DNA from: Panopea generosa
Lineage: Eukaryota > Mollusca > Bivalvia > Adapedonta > Hiatellidae
Assembly (NCBI GenBank): GCA_029582155.1
Contig: CM055901.1
Span: 24,957,657-25,021,656, forward strand
DNA: 64,000 bases
Direction: 5' to 3'
Notes under the pieces: model-generated
The model's database searches: none
The model's input: the letters and a program-made list of their open reading frames with translations, nothing else
Told to the model about the DNA's origin: nothing
Position numbers and translations under genes: made by a program
Part shown: positions 12,942-23,965 of the stretch, piece by piece
Position numbering within the stretch: position 1 is the first letter of the stretch
Layout of the letters: each line of letters starts with the position of its first letter

Positions 12942-12949
12942 AGTAAGGT

Positions 12950-13537
12950 GATAGTTAGGTTATGTTTTAAAATGTAATCAATTGTGTAAAGTCACATGGG
13001 TAACTGTGCACGAGGAGATGGTGTTTCCATGATTGGCTTAGAGACAATCCTCCGCTCGACCACAGGCCTCTCAAAACCATCACTCAGGTAACAGACTCGA
13101 GAGCGGTTCATATGAGTGCTGGACATTCATAACAATCGAACTATGTTTAATTAGTACAAACTTTTAGATTCATATCTACATAAAATAGGATCAAATGTAT
13201 CTCTTAACTATAAATGTTAATCTATAATGGTGCATTATTTCTTTCTAAACACAAATGGCAAAATAAATTAGACGGGATACTTTAGCTGTCCCGAGAAATC
13301 AATAAAAACGAGTAGCTAACAGTGTCCGTTTCGATGTATTATATTAATTTATATAAAAAAAAAAATATGTACTGTAGTTTATATTTACATGTACTTTTTG
13401 GCACGCGTGTTTTTATCAACCATTTTTTGTATTGGTATGCAGTGCTAAACATAGTACGTAAACATACAATACACTGTTGATGTCTTGTCACAACTAAATG
13501 TTTGTATATTTATTTCATCTAAAAATCAAACGTAATC

Positions 13538-13538
<1 letters not shown>
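12950..13538. other. Non-coding stretch, nothing recognised
   Basis: No recognisable gene, repeat family or RNA gene was seen. Part of 13030-13110 looks like a weak, decayed repeat and could not be placed. Confidence 0.45.

Positions 13539-13602
<64 letters not shown>
13539..13602. repeat. (TA)n(GA)n microsatellite
   Basis: About 15 TA dinucleotides are followed directly by about 16 GA dinucleotides. Confidence 0.95.
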
Positions 13603-13606
<4 letters not shown>

Positions 13607-14038
13607 GTCAGATATGTAATCATATGATATAGAAAACGAGTTTCATTTCATATTAATTTGGGAACCATACTGTTGAATACAGAAAAAATATATTCCAGGT
13701 TACTATTAAAAAAAACCGGGGAAGTTTAAATTTGTGGATTCGATGCATTCAACAAATACAAATACAATTTACAAATTACAAATTATGTAAATGTCTATCC
13801 GAAGCGTTTAAATTAAGATGTTCAATACCAAATGCTGTTAGACTAAAATTATATAATTTTTTTTCCATGTAAGAGAAAAGATCATCCTACACAAAACCGA
13901 TTAAACAAACACTCAAAAGATTCGAGAGTAACATAACATAATTAAACTGTATAGTTTCACTTTGTTTAGTTATGTCACGTGTGTGTATGTGTATACATTT
14001 GTAATGATGAAAAACTGTAATAGTTTTAGTCAATAAGA

Positions 14039-14101
<63 letters not shown>
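14039..14101. repeat. (TCTG)n microsatellite
   Basis: About 15 perfect tetranucleotides. It lies exactly at the 5' edge of the decayed LINE that follows. Confidence 0.95.
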
Positions 14102-15103
14102 TTGAAGGAGACTTGCCATTATATATCTGCTTTAATGGTGAAGAAATCCATTGCAGCGAAAGTGAAATGTCCCTTGGTGTAGCAATTGATAAAACTCTTT
14201 CTTGGGATGAACTGTCGATAAAGTCGTCAAAAATGTGATTCATTATTTTACCTTTTATCACGTGTTAATAACTTTCTTTCAGTTCCAATGCGAAAATTGT
14301 TTTTTTCAATGATTATATTTTACCTCAACCTGATTACAGCTGTATTATCTGGGGGAACTTGTGATTGATCTTTAGAAACTAAACTTGTAAGATTTCAAAC
14401 GAGAGCTGCACGTCTCACCCTCGGTAAACATTTGACATACTTTCTGTTGAATTGGATTGGTTCACTTTCTCGTAAAATGTCTAAAATCAGTTCTTACGTA
14501 TAAACGTTAGATAACCTTTAACCGTCGTATCTTAGGGGTGCATTTATGAAATACATTCAAGAAATTTAAGATCTTCATTTAACCTAAATGTGCAGAATCC
14601 CCAACCAAATAAAGAATTACTTTAGATATTGTATGTAGTCGGAATAGGAGTTTTGGAACAGTCTTCCAATAAAAGCAACAATGCTGATTATATTTGCCAT
14701 GGGTTAAAGCATAAGCTCCAGAGCACAGGCTTATAGCAATTAGTTCATAACTTCCTGTGATATATAATTGTTAGTATTACAGTTGTTGTTGTTGTTGTAT
14801 GGTGTTTAGCGTCGCTTTCAACAATTTTTCAGTCATATCGCGACGGTGTCTACTTGAAACAGTATTCTAAGCGCTGTCACACTTAAAGTCTTTGGTATTA
14901 CAGGCATTGTCAAAAGAACATTTATAATTTATATGCTTGTGCCTAAAATCGATTACTTATATATCCATATACTGTTATTGTTTATCACGTGACTGTGTTA
15001 CCTAGCACATTTATGTAATTAATATATGTTTGAGGGCTTCATGGAAGATCGACATCTTCACAAGAGTTCTCTCATTAAATAAATACTTTATTGTTATTAA
15101 AGA
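14102..15103 (+). mobile_element. Decayed LINE: 3' part of the reverse-transcriptase ORF and 3' UTR
   Basis: Plus-strand translation gives short blocks typical of the region downstream of LINE reverse transcriptases: 'SLGVAIDKTLSWDE' near 14172, then 'RFQTRAARLTLGKHL' near 14390, and 'VLWNSLPIKA' near 14650. The blocks are separated by stops and frameshifts. After the coding part, a 3' UTR ends with GAGGGCTTCATGGAAGATCG and an AATAAA-containing tail (about 15080-15103). A truncated family-A SINE sits inside the UTR at 14783-14894. The copy is 5'-truncated and inactive, and the clade was not determined. Confidence 0.6.
14783..14894 (-). mobile_element. Truncated SINE family A inside the LINE, with 9-bp duplication
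   Basis: The 3' tail (GTTGTTG run, GCTTTCAACAATTTTTCAGT, ATATCGCGACGGTGTCTACT) matches SINE family A at 3112-3412. The middle of the body and the tRNA head are missing, leaving 112 bp. GTATTACAG occurs immediately before (14774-14782) and after (14895-14903), consistent with a target-site duplication. Confidence 0.8.
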
Positions 15104-15714
15104 TGCATATTTTGTCATGTGATCTTTTGGTTTGAGTAACTCATCTTCCTGGCTCCTCCCCCAACTCATTTTTGTTTCAATTTCATCTCTGGTCTCCTCT
15201 TATACTTTCAGAGAATTGTATTTATTGTTAATGTTTGCACACACATATGTATTAACCTCACCTCGTCAATATTTGGAGTCCGGTTCTCTGACTCAACTTA
15301 CCTCTCGAAGTCAGCAGAAGAAAACATTTCCATCACATGAAGACACATGCTCTGTATCGTGCTCATGTTAGCGCAGTTAACTTTTCCACAGTAAAAATAT
15401 GCGCTGTCACATATTACTTATTTTTCTGTTAATGCCTTGGATACAGTAAACTATGAATTTATTTCTAAAAACTGTACAGTCTTATAGTAGGCCATGTGAC
15501 ATGAAGAAAAACACTTGTTATTTTTCTGGTTTATATGTTTTGTATAAAAAGTTCGTGTGTAAACGGTGTTTTAGTGAAATCAATTTCATGTTACTCGAAC
15601 ACATTTATTATCATAGAACCAATCTTTGTTGTCTTTAGGTATTCACTTCATAGTAGCAGTAGTTCATAAAACAATTTTATTTATAGAATTGCATAATAAT
15701 AAACTTAAATAATA
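15104..15714. other. Non-coding stretch, nothing recognised
   Basis: Short open frames at 15132-15371 and 15453-15638 show no domain or exon-like boundaries. Confidence 0.45.
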
Positions 15715-16860
15715 CACTTTCATACAGCTGCATTATAATAGTTTTACAGGGTTCCATTATAATACACTTTCATAGGGTTGCATTATATACAGTTTTATAG
15801 GGTTGCATTATAACAAACTTTCATAGGGTTGCATTATAATACAGTTTTAAAGGGTTGCATTATAATAAACTTTCATAGGGTTGTATTACAATACAGTTTT
15901 ATAGGGTTGCATTATAACAAACTTTCATAGGGTTGCATTATAATACAGTTTTAAAGGGTTGCATTATAATAAACTTTCATAGGGTTGTATTACAATACAG
16001 TTTTATAGGGTTGCATTATAACAAACCTTCATAGGGTTGCATTATAATACAGTTTTAAAGGGTTGCATTATAATAAACTTTCATAGGGTTGTATTACAAT
16101 ACAGTTTTATAGGGTTGCATTATAACAAACCTTCATAGGGTTGCATTATAATACAGTTTTAAAGGGTTGCATTATAATAAACTTTCATAGGGTTGCATTA
16201 TAATGTTTTATAGGGTTGCATTATAATAAACTTGCATAGGGTTGCATTATATAGTTTTATACAGTTGCGTTGTAATAAACTTTAATAGGGTTGAAATATA
16301 ATAGTTTTATAGGGTTTTATTATAAAAAACTTTCATACGATTGCATTATAATGGTTTTATAGGGTTGCATTATAATAAAGTTTCAAAGGATTGCATTATA
16401 AAACACTGTTATAGGGTTGCATTATAATACTTTTATAGGGTTGCATTATAATACACTTTTAAAGGGTTGCATTATAATACACTTTTATAGGGTTTCATTA
16501 TGATACTTTTATAGGATTGCATTATAACACATTTTTATAGGGTTGCATTATAATACACTTTTATAGGGTTGCATTATGATACTTTTATAGGATTGCATTA
16601 TAACACATTTTTATAGGGTTGCATTATAACACATTTTTATAGGGTTGCATTATAATACACTTTTATAGGGTTGCATTACAATAAACTTCCATAGTATTTC
16701 ATTAAAATAAAATTCTAAAGGGTTGCATTATGATAAACTTTCATAGTATTGCATTAAAAATTTTTTTTCATAGTATGGCTTTATAATAAATTTAACAGGG
16801 TTGCAAAATAAACTTTTAAAAGATTGTATTATAAATGTTAAATGGATTAGTGTATTACAA
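15715..16860. repeat. 26-bp minisatellite with a 4-unit higher-order repeat
   Basis: The basic unit is AGGGTTGCATTATAATACAG plus TTTTAT, about 43 copies. Between about 15798 and 16160 four unit variants recur in fixed order (ending AACTTTCATA, CAGTTTTAAA, AACTTTCATA, then a TGTATTACAATACAG form), making a ~104-bp higher-order unit present about three times. Copies after 16700 are more diverged. Confidence 0.92.
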
Positions 16861-16930
16861 TATATATTTAATCCTAAAATATCAGATATATCATTTAGAA
16901 GATATCTCAATAAGAACAGTTGACTAAAGA

Positions 16931-17232
16931 TTGTTGCTTTATGGGGTTTAGAATCGCTTTCAACAATTTTTCAGTCATATCACAATAGTATGTACTTGTG
17001 ACGTAATTCTTAGCGCTGCCTCACTGGAGTATCATGCCACAGACACATGATACAATGTGCCCACCCAAACACATCATACTGACACACGGATCAACCTTAC
17101 CTCTAAATGCTGAGCGCCAAGCCTGGAAGTTTCTAGTACCATTTTTTTAAATCATTGGTATAACCTGGTCAGGGATCAAACCCATGACCTTCCACATGCA
17201 AGGTGAACGCTCTACCACTAGACCATGCTGTG
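16931..17232 (-). mobile_element. tRNA-derived SINE, family A
   Basis: Nearly full-length relative of the copy at 3112-3412. The head is at the right end (minus strand CATGGTCTAGTGGTAGAGCG, then B-box-like GGGTTTGATCCC), the body is in the middle, and the tail ATTGTTGAAAGCGATTC lies near 16950. It is moderately diverged. Confidence 0.8.
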
Positions 17233-17814
17233 GTATATGAAACCAAAAAATGGTGCATATTAAAACTCATTTAGCAATTGTGGCTATATTTAATTTGTGG
17301 CAGCCACGAAAACTGTCATCTGATTCTATTTTTTACAAAAACTTGAAAAAGGATGCCAACGCTGTGTTGGTAAATTTTACCAACAAATTTAGTAAAAAGT
17401 TGGGCCAGAACTCCTGTTAAATATGACTGGCATAAACAAATATCGAACTGGAACTGTGTTTTATAATTGTACAGCTACACAGAAATAACAATAAAGTACA
17501 CAGACCCTTTCATAATTTCTTCATTGGAAACTATTTTCCCCCAAATAATTATAAAAGGGACCTTAACTTCTGTAAAATTTGACAGATGAAGACAAAATCG
17601 AACTTGATCTGTATTTACTATACAGCACTACACACCAAATTTTAATTAAACACAACTTCTCTATAAATCAGAAATAAATTTGACGGACAGACGACTAAAC
17701 AGATCCAGGTAGTGTAGGACTTAAAATTATAATTTTTAGAGCAGTAACTTTGTTCATAATTTTCTCCATATAACTCAATGCAAACTATGCATTACCTTTG
17801 GCAGCCATCTTGAA
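17233..17814. repeat. Diverged tandem-core repeat fragment
   Basis: Two diverged copies of a core motif can be aligned: 'ACTCCTGTTAAATATGACTG' near 17411 and 'ACTTCTGTAAAATTTGACAG' near 17566. Each is followed by an 'AAATCGAACT'-type phrase and a 'TACAGCTACACA' or 'TACAGCACTACA' block. A related fragment lies near 56700-56780. It resembles the core of a bivalve tandem-core element, but no ends were found. Confidence 0.4.
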
Positions 17815-18013
17815 TATGTTATAATCAAAGGCCTAAATGGCCCGAGGGAAGGCTCACTCGTTCACTGTATTGCCCATCATCTCATCTTTCTTTAATTTCT
17901 TGTCAGAATATGATACATGGATATACAGGTGAATACAGATCGAAAGACAGTTTGAAAAAAGAAATTTTGTAATAATGAAAATATATTTTTTAACTCAAAT
18001 GAATGATGATCTA
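17815..18013. repeat. Dispersed ~200-bp repeat, copy 1
   Basis: Shares ATCAAAGGCC, TCTTTAATTTCTTGTCAGAA, TATGATACATGGAT, GAATACAGATCGAAAGACAG and GATGATCTATGG, in the same order, with 20214-20408. A small fragment of SINE family C tail (GAATATTTAGCACTATTTTT) follows at about 18108. Confidence 0.75.
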
Positions 18014-18342
18014 TGGCTAGCGTACCAATATAACAACGCTGCTTTTGACCCTGACTGTATACCATAAACACCATGCACATGCATATTCTGATCAGCATTG
18101 AGTTTTCGAATATTTAGCACTATTTTTATGCCATGGAGGGGTAACAGACTAGAATAGCTTCTTAAATGAGATGGTAAAAACAACCAATGACACTTTTGAT
18201 TGCTACATACTTTATTGTACTAGGAAGAGACTAATATATCATTACAAGATCATCTAACATAGACACATTATTCTTACACATCGGATAAGGATATCTGCAA
18301 TTTTACCGCGGTTAGATATTTCTATCACACCCTAGGGTGATA

Positions 18343-18518
18343 CATGTTATAATACAAGAATCTTATATGGATTTTTCAATTCGGATAGAAAATGCCCTTC
18401 TATAACTGTTTTCGCAGGAACTCAAAAGAGACTCATTCCAGCCAAAACAGTTATCCCTAGGGAAAGAATTTTCTACCTGAACCTTAAACCCATATAAGAT
18501 TCTTATATTACAACACGC
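18343..18518. mobile_element. Palindromic MITE-like hairpin
   Basis: Arms of roughly 75 bases are imperfect inverted copies: CAAGAATCTTATATGG (18355) pairs with CCATATAAGATTCTTAT (18490), and inner blocks such as GATAGAAAAT and ATTTTCTACC also pair. It has no coding capacity. Its outer ends, TGTTATAATA and TATTACAACA, are inverted copies. Confidence 0.65.
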
Positions 18519-19059
18519 ATATATTATATCCACAATATAAACAACAAACATATAGAAAAAAAAATTTCCCACACAACTCAATTGTTCATAAAGACCCAGA
18601 AAAGTCTTAATTCCTTTATAGCCAAAGTATACCCGATCTTCAAAAATAATACCCTTTAAATTTCTATTATAAACAAATTAATAGCATACTTATTAAAAAA
18701 TTATAACCAACTGAAGAGCCATTTTGAATTTCAAACCCCACATTTATATAAAATTTACTATTCATTACATAAAGATTCGCACAAGTGCTCATTTATTATT
18801 GAATTTATAAAACAAGTTTGCAAATATATATTAATTTTTTATGTGATGCTCTGATGAGCATTATATAATATTTGCTAACAAGTTTAATAAATTAAGTAAT
18901 AAATGTACATTAATGTAAAATTCTTTTCATCACATAACTCAAGAAAATGGTACATTAGCCGTATATTTAACATATTAACCCTATAATGAATGACCATAAA
19001 TCTAGACATATTAATTTCCATCAGTCATCATATGATGTAGCGTCTCAAAATAACGTCAT

Positions 19060-19297
19060 TTAACACTTTACTTCATATATACATCTTTGGACACCTCTAA
19101 TATAGACGCCTTTGGGCACCTAATATACATGTAGACGCCTTTGGACACCTAATATAGAAGGCTTTTGAATTATTGGTTGAATTATGTTTATATTAACTGG
19201 CAGAGTGGAACGAGCAATCTGAACTCTTCCTGCACTGTTTTCAAAGACCTTCTGTGATTGGTGCGGGAAAACGCGTATCTATGGAGTAAAGGGTTAA
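19060..19297 (+). mobile_element. TTAA-flanked (piggyBac-like) MITE, copy 1
   Basis: Starts TTAACACTTTACTTCATAT and ends ATGGAGTAAAGGGTTAA, that is TTAA plus a CCCTTTACTYCAT-type inverted repeat. The interior shares GAGCAATCTGAACTCTTCCT and GGGAAAACGCGTATCTATGG with the copies at 21764, 56040 and 61478. TTAA target duplication with CCC-starting termini suggests piggyBac; no transposase is present, so the class is inference. Confidence 0.75.
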
Positions 19298-20213
19298 CCC
19301 TCAACATCATTTATATATTCAGGCAAGTTTGAAAGTAGTTCAGCATTTTATGGACAAAAGCCAAGTTATACGAAAAACACTGAGCAAAGAATCTGAAATG
19401 ATATTACACTAGGTTAATAAATAAGATGTGAGTTTATTACATTCATACACCATAAATTATGTGATAAAATGAATGAATACACAAATACATGTACATACGT
19501 TCATATACATAAAAGTATTGTGTACATACTCATGAACCGGATATAAATATGTTCAAGTTATGTAGGAACAAAATTTCTGTTCAGTTTGTAAGAATTTTAA
19601 AATACAATCCAATGCCAACTGTTTATCAAAGATCCCTTCACTAATGAAAGTGTATAAACCTTTTTCTATGCACAACATTTATAGTGTGTTCTGATTAAAG
19701 TGGTTGAAAATAATCTAATATGAGCACAACTTTTTAACATGCGCTTTGACAAGTACAATGGGCAGGTATATGAATGCGCTGGCATTTCGTCAATTGCATA
19801 TTAAAGGTATTGTTAAAATTGAATTTTACTCATGTTAGCAGGTTAAATCAACTGTTTCACATCTATGAAAATCTACTGGTAGCAATAGGAAAATATCGTT
19901 ATTCAACAAGTATTATCTTGAAATTCATATAAACATTTTTTTTTTATATAAAACTAGCTAGTTTTGAAAATAAGCAAGTCTTAAAATATAGAAATTGATA
20001 TAAACATTTTTAAATTTTATCAATAATACGAATTAAACTGATACACTTTTCTTCATATAGTTTACAAATAAGAGATATCTGATGCTTCTCAACCATTTAC
20101 AAGAGTTATGACCCTTTCCAAAATAGAATGAATAAATGTATTGGGGTTTTATGGCGTACCAACACATTATAAGTTAAATGATGCCAACAGCACGGAAGAT
20201 TAGAGGTTTGCTT
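19298..20213. other. Non-coding stretch, nothing recognised
   Basis: AT-rich sequence without recognisable exon, RNA gene or repeat family. Confidence 0.45.
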
Positions 20214-20408
20214 TCCATACAATCAAAGGCCTGAATGGCATGAGGGAAGACTCACTCATTCAGTCTTTCTTTAATTTCTTGTCAGAATATGATACATGGA
20301 TTTACCAATGAACTCATGAATGAATACAGATCGAAAGACAGTAAAAAAAAGAAATTTTGTTACAATAATGAAAATACATTTTTAATTTAAACAGATGATG
20401 ATCTATGG
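20214..20408. repeat. Dispersed ~200-bp repeat, copy 2
   Basis: Ordered matches to 17815-18013 (TCTTTAATTTCTTGTCAGAA, GAATACAGATCGAAAGACAG, GATGATCTATGG), with small insertions and deletions. Confidence 0.75.
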
Positions 20409-20699
20409 ACACTTTCTAATTTTAGTTGGTTTGTATGTCTTAACTGTATATAGTTTTGTATTTTTTTTATTGCATGCCTTTTTGATATCATAAACCAACA
20501 CAATGATGACCCATCAAACACATGAACATAGTTGTAATGTTAGTTGCAACAAAAGTCTTCAACATAATGTAGCTATGAGCATAAAATCATATAAAACAAA
20601 GTATTTGAAAGACAGATGCAATTTATTTTATAATAAATCAAACAACCTAGAAAGAAAGAAACAAACAAACAACAAAGTATAACACAGGTTGGCTCCCTT

Positions 20700-20867
20700 T
20701 TACTTTTGAGACGACCCCCATATAATGCATTTCTGACCAAATCGCGTGACCACTACAACTTTTGAGATGACCCCCATATAATGCATTTCTGACCAAATCG
20801 CGTGACCACTACAACTTTTGAGATGACCCCCATATAATGTGTTTATGACAAAATCATGTGAACATGG
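20700..20867. repeat. 56-bp tandem repeat, 3 copies
   Basis: The unit contains CTTTTGAGATGACCCCCATA and TGACCAAATCGCGTGACCAC. The first two copies are almost identical and the third is diverged. Confidence 0.85.
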
Positions 20868-20869
20868 CA

Positions 20870-21763
20870 AAAAAAAGGTGGTGTTAAAAAATCTAATATT
20901 TTGTATGTTTTTCGTCGTTATAGATAATACGTTAAATGTGGCAAGCATACTAGAAGTTGTTATTTGAAAGTAAATGTATAAAAAAAGAAATAAAAACACA
21001 TTTGTATAAAAGCGTTAATGTCTTTGCACAAGTTCAAATCAATATTTTGAATAAACAAAGCAAGTAAACTACCTTAAAGGCTTTTTAAAGTATTCCAACC
21101 TTTCTTTTATTAATATGAATAATTCCGAATTGAACATCAATCTCAAATCGCGGTATTGAGTCCATAATTTCAATCTTTCCCTGCATTTTACCAAAACAAA
21201 TGACAGCCATATTAATCGTCGCTTGGGACGCTTCAGGAAACTATTTTACTAATGTGCTGTTCATATCATTTTAGTGGTGTGTGTGACATAGTTTCTCCCC
21301 TTTGCAGTAGTCGTTTGCATTTCATGTCATTTTAGCAGAAATTGTATGCTCTGACGACCGCATATTTATAGTGTTCGTTTTCTGTTTGTAAGGGAAAAAA
21401 TCGCAATAAAAACAAATTCTACATCCTCTGCTATGACAATTGCATTTTAAAACTATTTGGAACAATTTTATCGGTCGGAGAAAATGAAATCGCCATCCAC
21501 AGTATAACAAAGTTTATAGAACAAAATCATGAATGCCTATCATGATCACTTTATCTTTAAAAAAAAACAACAACAAATTTACAAAGTGAGAAAAAACTCA
21601 TTAACAAATCAATATGCAAAATGTACCTAGAACTTTGATACCTGCGGAACTAGGGTGTTTCAGGATCTGAACACATACTGGATATTCCAAGTTCGTGTGT
21701 ATTTCATTTAGAGATATTTTTCAGAAAGTTTAGTGAAAAATTATCAAAATAACTGTATGCACC
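20870..21763. other. Non-coding stretch, nothing recognised
   Basis: No recognisable feature was seen. Short minus-strand open frames here lack conserved motifs. Confidence 0.45.
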
Positions 21764-21993
21764 TTAACCCTTTACTTCATATAGATGCCTTTGGACACCT
21801 ATAATACTGAAAGCATTAATTCACCACATATCAGCAATGGGTGAATTATGTTTATATTAACTGACAGAGTGGAAAACAGTGCAGGAAGTGTTCAGATTGC
21901 TCGTTACGAGCAATCTGAACTCTTCCTGCACTGTTTTCAATGGCCTTCTGTGATTGGTGTGGGAAAACGCGTATCTATGGAGTAAAGGGTTAA
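21764..21993 (+). mobile_element. TTAA-flanked (piggyBac-like) MITE, copy 2, with internal hairpin
   Basis: Intact-looking ends: TTAACCCTTTACTTCATA at the left and ATGGAGTAAAGGGTTAA at the right. The interior holds an almost perfect inverted repeat with ~30-base arms: GAAAACAGTGCAGGAAGTG (21872) against CTTCCTGCACTGTTTTC (21924), meeting at CTCGTTACGAG. This is the best copy of the family in the window. Confidence 0.85.
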
Positions 21994-23320
21994 ATACATG
22001 TGATTTCTTACTGATAAAGTTTGAAGAAGATAGCATAATGAAAGACTCTTTCAAACTATTGCATAGATTACTTCTTTTCTGAGGTAGCAAAACGTGAAAA
22101 CAAACACCTTTAGTAATGTTTTCTAGGAATGAATTTAAGAGTTATGATGAATATATTGGGGAAAAAGAGTTTCTGAGTCTTATGTATGAGGGTTGTCCCA
22201 AATATATCGTAAAGACAATGTGGATAAACTACATGACATACACTTGCGATATTGTTATTGACATCCCTTTTACAATAATTTTCTGGTTTGATGCCTACAT
22301 TTTATTTTACAATAAATTAGAACAGAAACTAAAATTATTTCATATTCATCACGTTCTGGTACATACTAGGGCTATCTTTTATATTCTTTCCAAAAGGGAG
22401 TCTAACAATGTCAAATTAAACTGGACTGTGAGAAAATATTGTCAAAATTGACAATTTCACACACACAAAGTAGCTGCAAACTTGCCAACTTCAACATAAG
22501 TTTTATTTACAAATGATATGTATGGAACATATAAGCTGAATGTTTTAAATAAAAGGACACAATGTTCATGTAAAAAAAATAAATAAAATGGATGCATGTT
22601 TAAGTCAATGCTTTTTTTAAAATTCATTTTCAATTCAGTTTTAGCAATACATTTACAGGTTTACACAAGCTTTATGCTTAAACCAGCTTGATGAAAGTGT
22701 TTTTATGTTTTAACTGTCATGCCAATATCTCTATTCCTAGGTTGGAAGGGTTCTCAAACTTTCTCCCTCCTCCATAAATCATTTAAAAATCATTTATAAA
22801 CAACTTAGGAATTAAATTGGCCAACAGTACTAGATGAACACTTCACACACGGAAATTCTTAAATGAAAAGTTACACTTCAAAATCTGGGTATTGCTCACC
22901 TTTACTTTTTATTTATTAAATATTGTACTCGCGAAAAGGATCATTAAAATAAAATCATGGAATGTCAATATTCACCAACACAAAATATTTACATTTCTAC
23001 TGTTATTAGTCTAAATGAACGATGCAGATTAACTGCAGTTGCATATAGGCGGAGCTAAAAAATACCAGTTTGCATTTCATTGGTTGCATGATCTTGTCTA
23101 GCGGGTACAACATCAGTCTGTCAAGAGTTTTATGACATTTGCTGTAAGTTGCTATAAAAATGCATTTTCTCAGTCAGTATGTTGACAATGCCTTTGTTTG
23201 AATCATGACATTGGCTTCAGGTTTAATGTGTATAATCTACTTCTTTACTGTCAAAATGGCAAAATAGCAACATAATAGTTTTATCTAAAACAGTAATAAA
23301 CAAATGTAAATATAAAAGCA
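21994..23320. other. Non-coding stretch, nothing recognised
   Basis: A 111-codon open frame at 22116-22451 shows no domain, no exon-like boundary evidence and no repeat match that I could recognise. The rest is AT-rich. Confidence 0.4.
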
Positions 23321-23435
23321 CAATTTTGAGTTTTCATTGGGTGATGAAAAACATGGCTAGTTCAATGTTCCTGAGAAGCCCATAGACAGAAAACTAACCT
23401 ATTGTTTTTCATCACTCAAAGAAAACTGAAAATTG
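23321..23435. mobile_element. Short palindromic MITE-like element
   Basis: Arms of about 34 bases are inverted copies with few mismatches: left GGGTGATGAAAAACA, right TGTTTTTCATCACTC, extending outward to CAATTTT and AAAATTG. Total length is 115 bp, with no coding capacity. Confidence 0.65.
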
Positions 23436-23742
23436 ATCTTTTAAGTACTTACATAAACTACAGAAAATAATAAGGTCTAAAAAAATTTTATTAAAACACT
23501 TTCTTCACATCTTAGACAGAATTATATTCCATTATTATAACAAGTACATTTCCCCATAAAAACAATTTATTGCACTAAACCTAAATATGACATTCTCATG
23601 CAACCCACTGTATGCTTTAATGGAATGGTAGACCTCACGAAAACATTTGTAAGAACACTACAAATCAGATTTTCAGACCACCCGGCAGCAACAGTTTCAA
23701 TATGTAGCTCATCTGACCACTGCTTGTCTACCAATCACTGTG

Positions 23743-23965
23743 ATGAATGGGTTTTACCCCCATTTTTCAACACATTTCAGGTTACATTTTACTGGTGGAG
23801 GAAGACCTCAGACTGAGTCAGACCGAGCAGAACCACCGTCCTCCGCAAATAACTGGCAAACTTTCTCACATAAAGTATTTAGAGGTTTCGAACCTATGAC
23901 GGTAGCAATGAGAGGTAAGTGATATTGAGATGGTGTCTTTGACCACTCGGCCACAGGGGACCCTT
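23743..23965 (-). mobile_element. tRNA-derived SINE, family B
   Basis: On the minus strand the head reads CTGTGGCCGAGTGGTCAAAG (A box, class II tRNA-like, Ser/Leu type), with the B box region ATAGGTTCGAAACC. The body contains GTCTTCCTCCACCAGTAAAA, and the 3' end is GTTGAAAAATGGGGGTAAAA. Other copies: 29462 (plus), 44936, 45378, 59946 and 61391. Confidence 0.85.

Noticed and set aside
22116-22451. 111-codon open frame
   Set aside because: Low-complexity hydrophobic and lysine/asparagine-rich peptide from AT-rich DNA, with no recognisable domain or boundaries.
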